Assembly: GCF_022095615.2 (NCBI RefSeq)
Contig: NZ_CP155559.1
Span: 2,849,501 to 2,913,500 of the forward strand
DNA from: Bacillus thuringiensis
GTDB lineage: Bacteria; Bacillota; Bacilli; Bacillales; Bacillaceae_G
Direction: 5' to 3'
DNA length: 64,000 bases
Shown here piece after piece: positions 60,042 to 64,000 of the stretch. Each line of letters starts with the position of its first letter. Position 1 is the first letter of the stretch. Position numbers and translations under genes: made by a program. Under the pieces are notes generated by a model that saw only the letters and a program-made list of their open reading frames with translations, was not told the origin of the DNA and ran no database searches.

Positions 60042-61303
60042 GATTTGTGTCCTCCTAATAATGTGTTTCTATATCTTGCTGTTGCGACGCTTGTGTAGGA
60101 AATTCCACGTAAAATACTGTTCTTACCAAATCGTGTTCGAATTTCGTCCATAACCTTCGTTAATCGCATTTCTTTTTCCCTTTGTATAATGTTATCGAAA
60201 AGTGAAATTTGCTCTTCTCCTTCATGTATTAAATTAGTTAGCGAAACACTTATCGATCGAATCGGTTCTCCTGTATGTCTCTCGTATAAAAAATAGGTAC
60301 AAACATTATAAATATCCATCGTTAAATTTGTTGCTCTATTTAACGTATGTGCTTTTTTTATTCCTCCTCCGTATTCCTTACTATATCCAACTGAAAAGTG
60401 AATCGTTTGCGCGTATTTCTTTTCTCGTCTCAACCTATAACAAACTTCTTCTACATGCTCTAATAAAATAACGATGAATTCTTCTATCGAATAATCACGA
60501 AATAATATTTGGCTTTTTGCTATAGATGTTGTCGCTGGAACATATTTCTCTGCTATTCTGCTAAAATCAATCCCATTACTATGTAAATGTAATTCTTCTC
60601 CTATTACACCAAAGGATTGCTTTAAATACTTCAATGGGTACTGCGCTAAATCCCCAATCGTATGTATACCTTTTCGATTTAATTTCATTTCCGTTTTATA
60701 CGATATACCCCAAAATTTACTGAGCGGTCTAATGCTCCATAACTTCTCGGGTATATCGTCATACGTCCAATACGATATTCCATTTTTATTCTTTTTCGCT
60801 TCCACATCCATCGCTACTTTACTTAATAATAAATTCGGACCAATACCAATCGTACTTTCAATCCGTGTACGTTCATATATTTCTCGTTTGAACTTTAATG
60901 CGAACTCGTGCGGATTACTCGCAAACAAATGAATACTTGCGGTCATATCCATGAAAAATTCATCAATACTATATTGATGAAAATCTTCCGGCGCAACATA
61001 CTTTAAAGCTAAGCCTGTTATATAAGTTGAACATTTCATATACGTATGCATAATTGGATTCACAATAATAATATCTGGCCGCTTCGGTATTTCGTACAAC
61101 CGTGCCATCTTCTTAATTCCTAGCGCTTTTAATGGCGGGGTTGTTGCTAATACGATTGATCCACTGCGGTTTACATCTCCTACGACAGCCAATTTTGTAT
61201 ATCGTGGATCAAGTCCCTTTTTAATACATGATACGCTTGCATAAAAGCTACGAAGATCTACACAAAGAATAATACGATTCGGTAAAAGAAAATAATCATA
61301 CAA
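60038..61303 (-). CDS. Y-family DNA polymerase, UvrX/YqjW type
   Basis: About 421 residues with the Y-family catalytic parts VDLRSFYASVSCI and YSIDEFFMDMT, a helix-hairpin-helix region (ELNRKGIHTIGDLAQ-like) and a beta-clamp binding motif QISLF near the end. It carries out translesion DNA synthesis and is error-prone. The start is TTG at 61303, eight bases after GGAG, giving MYDYFLLPNR; the GTG at 61312 overlaps the site. Two LexA boxes overlap its promoter. It is followed by the coupled YolD gene. Confidence 0.92.
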   Translation of the reverse strand: MYDYFLLPNRIILCVDLRSFYASVSCIKKGLDPRYTKLAVVGDVNRSGSIVLATTPPLKALGIKKMARLYEIPKRPDIIIVNPIMHTYMKCSTYITGLALKYVAPEDFHQYSIDEFFMDMTASIHLFASNPHEFALKFKREIYERTRIESTIGIGPNLLLSKVAMDVEAKKNKNGISYWTYDDIPEKLWSIRPLSKFWGISYKTEMKLNRKGIHTIGDLAQYPLKYLKQSFGVIGEELHLHSNGIDFSRIAEKYVPATTSIAKSQILFRDYSIEEFIVILLEHVEEVCYRLRREKKYAQTIHFSVGYSKEYGGGIKKAHTLNRATNLTMDIYNVCTYFLYERHTGEPIRSISVSLTNLIHEGEEQISLFDNIIQREKEMRLTKVMDEIRTRFGKNSILRGISYTSVATARYRNTLLGGHKS

Positions 61304-61323
61304 GGTAATCACTCCTAAACAAA

Positions 61324-61366
61324 GAACGTTTGTTCTTATTATACACGAACTCTTGTTCTTTTTGAA
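61324..61366 (-). promoter_or_regulatory. SOS promoter with two LexA (DinR) boxes
   Basis: On the minus strand: TTCAAA (61361-61366), 17 bases, TATAAT (61338-61343). GAACaagaGTTC-type box at 61347-61358 fills the spacer, and a second, GAACaaacGTTC, lies at 61324-61335 just past the -10. Both match the GAAC-N4-GTTC core bound by LexA in Bacillus. Confidence 0.88.
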
Positions 61367-61856
61367 GGTATTTCTATGAAAATTTCGGTTAAAATAACCG
61401 TTATTAAAACCTTTTTAAGAAAATCTTAAAGAATTTCCCTCTGTATTCATAGGAATTGTTTTCTATACAAAAAAATATAGATAGATACAGGGAGCAACAA
61501 CTAAATTCTTCGTGAATAGGTACGGTATTTTAGAACTCATTTTTTAGTAGTGTTTTTTTATAGAAAATAAAATAGTATTGGTTATTTTCTCAACGTTGTT
61601 TTTCTAGTTTTATCATTCAAATTTACATACATATTTATTTAATCTACATAAACTAAAAATATATAAGTGCATACTTTATGAATTTTTTATAATAACATCT
61701 CGAACAGACTATCATAAGTCGTAAGTTTAATAACTCGGATACATTAATCACCTCCACTAAAGTTCTGAATAGCCAAGTACTATAGCTTGTATTTCTTTTA
61801 AAATAAACATTCAAATCTCTAATTATATAATTTTGTACGAGAAAGGGATTGAATTT
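61367..61856. other. AT-rich intergenic region
   Basis: About 490 bases between the SOS promoter and the DUF1259 gene. A small CGGTTA/TAACCG inverted repeat lies near 61385-61399. A minus-strand 125-codon frame (61653-62030) is mostly antisense to the DUF1259 gene and is not supported. Nothing else recognised. Confidence 0.5.
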
Positions 61857-62276
61857 ATGCACAATCTTAATTTCATTTGTGAACAATTTGCTACAATACT
61901 TAAAGGAAAAAGTAAAATAAGTCAAGGTGGTTGTTCGGTGTCTTTTCACCGCGATTTTAGCGTGCTTGTTCAAGGAAAACGGAGTACCAATGTAGTACCC
62001 GTCGGAGTAAGTTTTGAATCGTTGGATCAAAATGGTAATGCATTAAATTTAGGCGAAATCGCTGTTCTACAAGAAGAGATTCCTGCATTTATGCAATCAA
62101 TTATACAACAAGGAATTATTGTCAGTGCTTTACATAATCACTGGCTGTACATGAATCCCTTAATTATGTATATTCATATCCAATCGGTAGAACCCCCATT
62201 ACATTTTGCACAAAAGTTGGCGAATTCTTTTTTATCCTTAAGTAGCTATCCTATTGCTAATAATGAGGGACAATGA
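61857..62276 (+). CDS. DUF1259 (LppY/LpqO-like) protein, single-domain
   Basis: About 139 residues: FATILKGKSKISQGGCSVSFHRDF, then GEIAVLQEEIPAFMQSIIQQGIIVSALHNHWL...YIHIQSV. The HNHW and YIH elements are typical of DUF1259, which in actinomycetes occurs as a two-repeat lipoprotein (LppY/LpqO) and here as one repeat without a signal peptide. The function is unknown. The frame opens at 61833; AAAGGG lies upstream of the ATG at 61857. Confidence 0.82.
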   Translation: MHNLNFICEQFATILKGKSKISQGGCSVSFHRDFSVLVQGKRSTNVVPVGVSFESLDQNGNALNLGEIAVLQEEIPAFMQSIIQQGIIVSALHNHWLYMNPLIMYIHIQSVEPPLHFAQKLANSFLSLSSYPIANNEGQ

Positions 62277-62350
62277 TTGGTGTTTGGAATAATTACATTT
62301 TCTATATGTGTAAACGTAATAAAATCATTTCACTTTGTGCCAAAAAGTAA

Positions 62351-62387
62351 AAAAACTGCCTATCAAATTTTTAGATAGGCAGTTTTT
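62351..62387 (+). terminator. Intrinsic terminator of the DUF1259 gene
   Basis: AAAAACTGCCTATC (62351-62364) pairs with GATAGGCAGTTTTT (62374-62387). Confidence 0.88.
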
Positions 62388-62497
62388 GAATCTATTAAAA
62401 TAAAGTACCCTACTATTTTATAAAATAGTATTCCCTAAACAAAAAATACAGATTTTCAATTCACTGTGGCTTTCTTATCTCATATATTCCTCTAAAG

Positions 62498-62825
62498 TTA
62501 GTTTTTCCTTATATATTTTTTAGCAATATCTCCTACATAGCGAATATGCCAAGACTCATGCGCATAACCAGTCACATTTCTCTATTCTTTTGGGTAACAA
62601 ATGATATATCCTGCACGATGCATATTTTCTTTCGACCAATTCCCTTCCTTCGTCTTAGCACACCATAACGCTAATTCATTATTTGTATCTTTAACATCCA
62701 TCGTTAAGCCTATTTGATGTTCACTATGCCCCGTTTTTTCAAAAAAGCCCCCCTGTAGGTTCAGGATATCGACTTTTGTTTACTTCACTTTTTTTCGGCA
62801 CTCTGCATCTAGATGGTATATCCAT
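62498..62825 (-). pseudogene. Decayed VanY-type D-Ala-D-Ala carboxypeptidase
   Basis: Minus-strand translation gives VanY motifs in pieces: EKTGHSEHQIGLTMDV (the SxHxxGxxxD zinc part), WSKENMHRAGYIICYPKE, an in-frame TAG, then NVTGYAHESWHIRYVGDIA (the catalytic ExWH part) ending at TAA 62498-62500. Upstream, SEVNKSRYPEPTGG is in another frame, so there is a frameshift near the run of six T residues at about 62740, and the N-terminal region is missing. The intact family trims D-Ala from peptidoglycan stems. The stop, the frameshift and the truncation mark it as non-functional. Confidence 0.8.
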
Positions 62826-62858
62826 TAACCACGGTAAGATTTATTTCAAATCCACAAA

Positions 62859-62912
62859 AACTAGATTACCTGCACACTAAAAAGTATAGCGCACAGGTAA
62901 TCTAGTTGTTTT
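62859..62912 (-). terminator. Intrinsic terminator of the 5'-nucleotidase gene
   Basis: AACTAGATTACCTG (62859-62872) pairs with CAGGTAATCTAGTT (62894-62907), just past the stop of the minus-strand gene. Confidence 0.85.
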
Positions 62913-62928
62913 TGAGATTAATAAAAAA

Positions 62929-64000
62929 CTAATTTATTTTTTGAATTCTTCCATCAATAACTGACTGAATTGGTTCTTTTGATTTTTTTATATAATCTAC
63001 TAATGCTTCAAAATCAGTTGGTCCTGTTTCAGCATCTTTACCGTTTTTAAAGGATACAAATCCATCTCCACCTGAAGCTAGAAATGCGTTAGCAACGACG
63101 CTGTAAGTTTTAGAAGGAATAATTTCTTCTCCATTTGTTAAGCGAATACTTGTTACTTTTTCTCCATTAGGCTTGTTCACATCCCAAGTGTATTGGATCC
63201 CTGAAATTTGAAGCATTCTTGTTATGTCTTTTTGCCATTGTTGATTTAAAATATCACGAATGTCTTGACCTGTTAAATTTACTTTTATTAATTGATTTCC
63301 GAATGGTTGAATACCATAGATCTCTCCCCATGTAATATCACCAGCATCTAAGTCATTACGAATACCACCAGGATTCATAAGTGCAATTTGAGATTGCATT
63401 GTTGTACGCTGGGCATCAGCAACTAAATTTCCAAGAGTAGATTCACCAGCCGTATTTAGTTTGCGATCTAGTGGAGCAATAGACTTACCTACAACTTCAT
63501 TAACAAGAGGTGCGATTTTTGCTTGATATTTCTCCATCTTCTTCTTTATTTTTTTATCAGGCTCCATGCCTTCATGGTAAGTTGTAACAATTTCTGCTTT
63601 TTTCTCAACAATATCTTGTGTTTTACGATCAATCTTTACATCAACATCAGCAAAAGCCATACCATAAGAATTTGCTTGTACGACAAGTTTATTATTAACA
63701 GTTCCATTTACATAAGTGTGGCTATGCCCACCAAAAATAACATCGACTTCTGGATCAGTCTCATTTGCTAATCGAACGATATCACCATTTGTTACGCCAT
63801 TTCCATCTGTTGTCCCCCCGTTATGCGCAAGAACAACGATAGATTTAACGCCTAGTTTTTTTAATTGCTTTACGGATTTGTTAATAGCTTCAACTTCATC
63901 TGTAATTTCTACATTCTTTAGCATAGTAGGCATAACAAGGTTAGGAACATCCGTTGTTACGACTCCGATAAATCCAACAGGAACTCCTTGTACCTTTTTT
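62929..64000 (-). CDS. 5'-nucleotidase / 2',3'-cyclic phosphodiesterase family, N-terminus outside window
   Basis: The frame is open to the window end, so about 356 C-terminal residues are visible. The last part of the metallophosphatase domain has VLAHNGGT and FGGHSHTYVNG (metal-binding GHSH); the C-terminal substrate domain has LMNPGGIRNDLDAGDITWGEIYGIQPFGNQL and the closing ASGGDGFVSF. These are UshA/YfkN-type secreted nucleotidases. An internal ATG at 63933 is only an apparent start; GFIGVVTTDVPNLV precedes it in frame. Confidence 0.92.
   Translation of the reverse strand, partial: KKVQGVPVGFIGVVTTDVPNLVMPTMLKNVEITDEVEAINKSVKQLKKLGVKSIVVLAHNGGTTDGNGVTNGDIVRLANETDPEVDVIFGGHSHTYVNGTVNNKLVVQANSYGMAFADVDVKIDRKTQDIVEKKAEIVTTYHEGMEPDKKIKKKMEKYQAKIAPLVNEVVGKSIAPLDRKLNTAGESTLGNLVADAQRTTMQSQIALMNPGGIRNDLDAGDITWGEIYGIQPFGNQLIKVNLTGQDIRDILNQQWQKDITRMLQISGIQYTWDVNKPNGEKVTSIRLTNGEEIIPSKTYSVVANAFLASGGDGFVSFKNGKDAETGPTDFEALVDYIKKSKEPIQSVIDGRIQKIN

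Noticed and set aside
61653..62030. 125-codon minus-strand frame
   Set aside because: Mostly antisense to the DUF1259 gene, which has a ribosome site, family motifs and a terminator.

Overview
The window is chromosomal DNA from a member of the Bacillus cereus group (B. cereus / B. thuringiensis / B. anthracis relatives). It is AT-rich, has strong AAGGAGG-type ribosome sites with frequent GTG and TTG starts, and carries group-typical genes: an immune inhibitor A metalloprotease, a BclB-type exosporium collagen-like protein with its leader motif, a SpoIIP paralogue, pyroglutamate (pxp/kip) genes and a UvrX-like SOS polymerase. I see no rRNA, tRNA, CRISPR array, prophage or intact insertion sequence. 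Several genes are decayed.

Layout. 1-5 kb: a minus-strand run of small-molecule and housekeeping enzymes (DUF2785, GrpB, P-loop kinase, phosphoesterase, phosphotransferase, VOC). 5-10 kb: a TauE/SafE permease with a terminator-like hairpin in its leader, a GNAT gene, a lysine riboswitch driving a lysine permease, a one-cysteine HesB-like protein and an AlkC-like DNA alkylation repair protein. 10-16.5 kb: one minus-strand unit coding for a membrane-anchored protein, an ABC ATPase, a FtsX-type permease, an OmpR-type regulator, a histidine kinase and a membrane protein. 16.8-24 kb: a condensation-fold acyltransferase, methyltransferase, PhzF, a broken VbhA-like antitoxin, a lipoprotein, a YiiX-type hydrolase and a CmcI-like protein that seems to start at ATC. 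24-28 kb: signal peptidase I, a class B PBP and a sirtuin.

28.3-33.9 kb is a coherent 5-oxoproline (pyroglutamate) operon: IclR regulator, pxpB, pxpC, pxpA, DUF969, DUF979 and pcp. Pcp would release pyroglutamate from peptides, DUF969/979 probably import it, and PxpABC open it to glutamate. 34-48 kb holds a second signal peptidase, CutC, SpoIIP, regulators, DinB, an acyl-CoA dehydrogenase, a YjiH transporter, a GNAT-phosphotransferase pair, a ferritin-like protein and a YhgE-type exporter divergent from a TetR regulator. 48-51 kb is the InhA protease and 51-53.7 kb the rifampin phosphotransferase gene rph.

54-59.3 kb is the most accessory-looking part: bclB followed by a sulfotransferase, a DUF1796 putative cysteine peptidase and a glycosyltransferase in AT-rich DNA with wide gaps. 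This may be a surface or spore glycan modification island. 59.7-61.3 kb is a yolD / Y-family polymerase pair under two LexA boxes. The window ends with a DUF1259 gene, a decayed VanY carboxypeptidase and a truncated 5'-nucleotidase gene.

Starts were chosen by ribosome-site position, so many differ from the longest reading frame. All functional calls come from reading motifs and from family knowledge; no database search was run.
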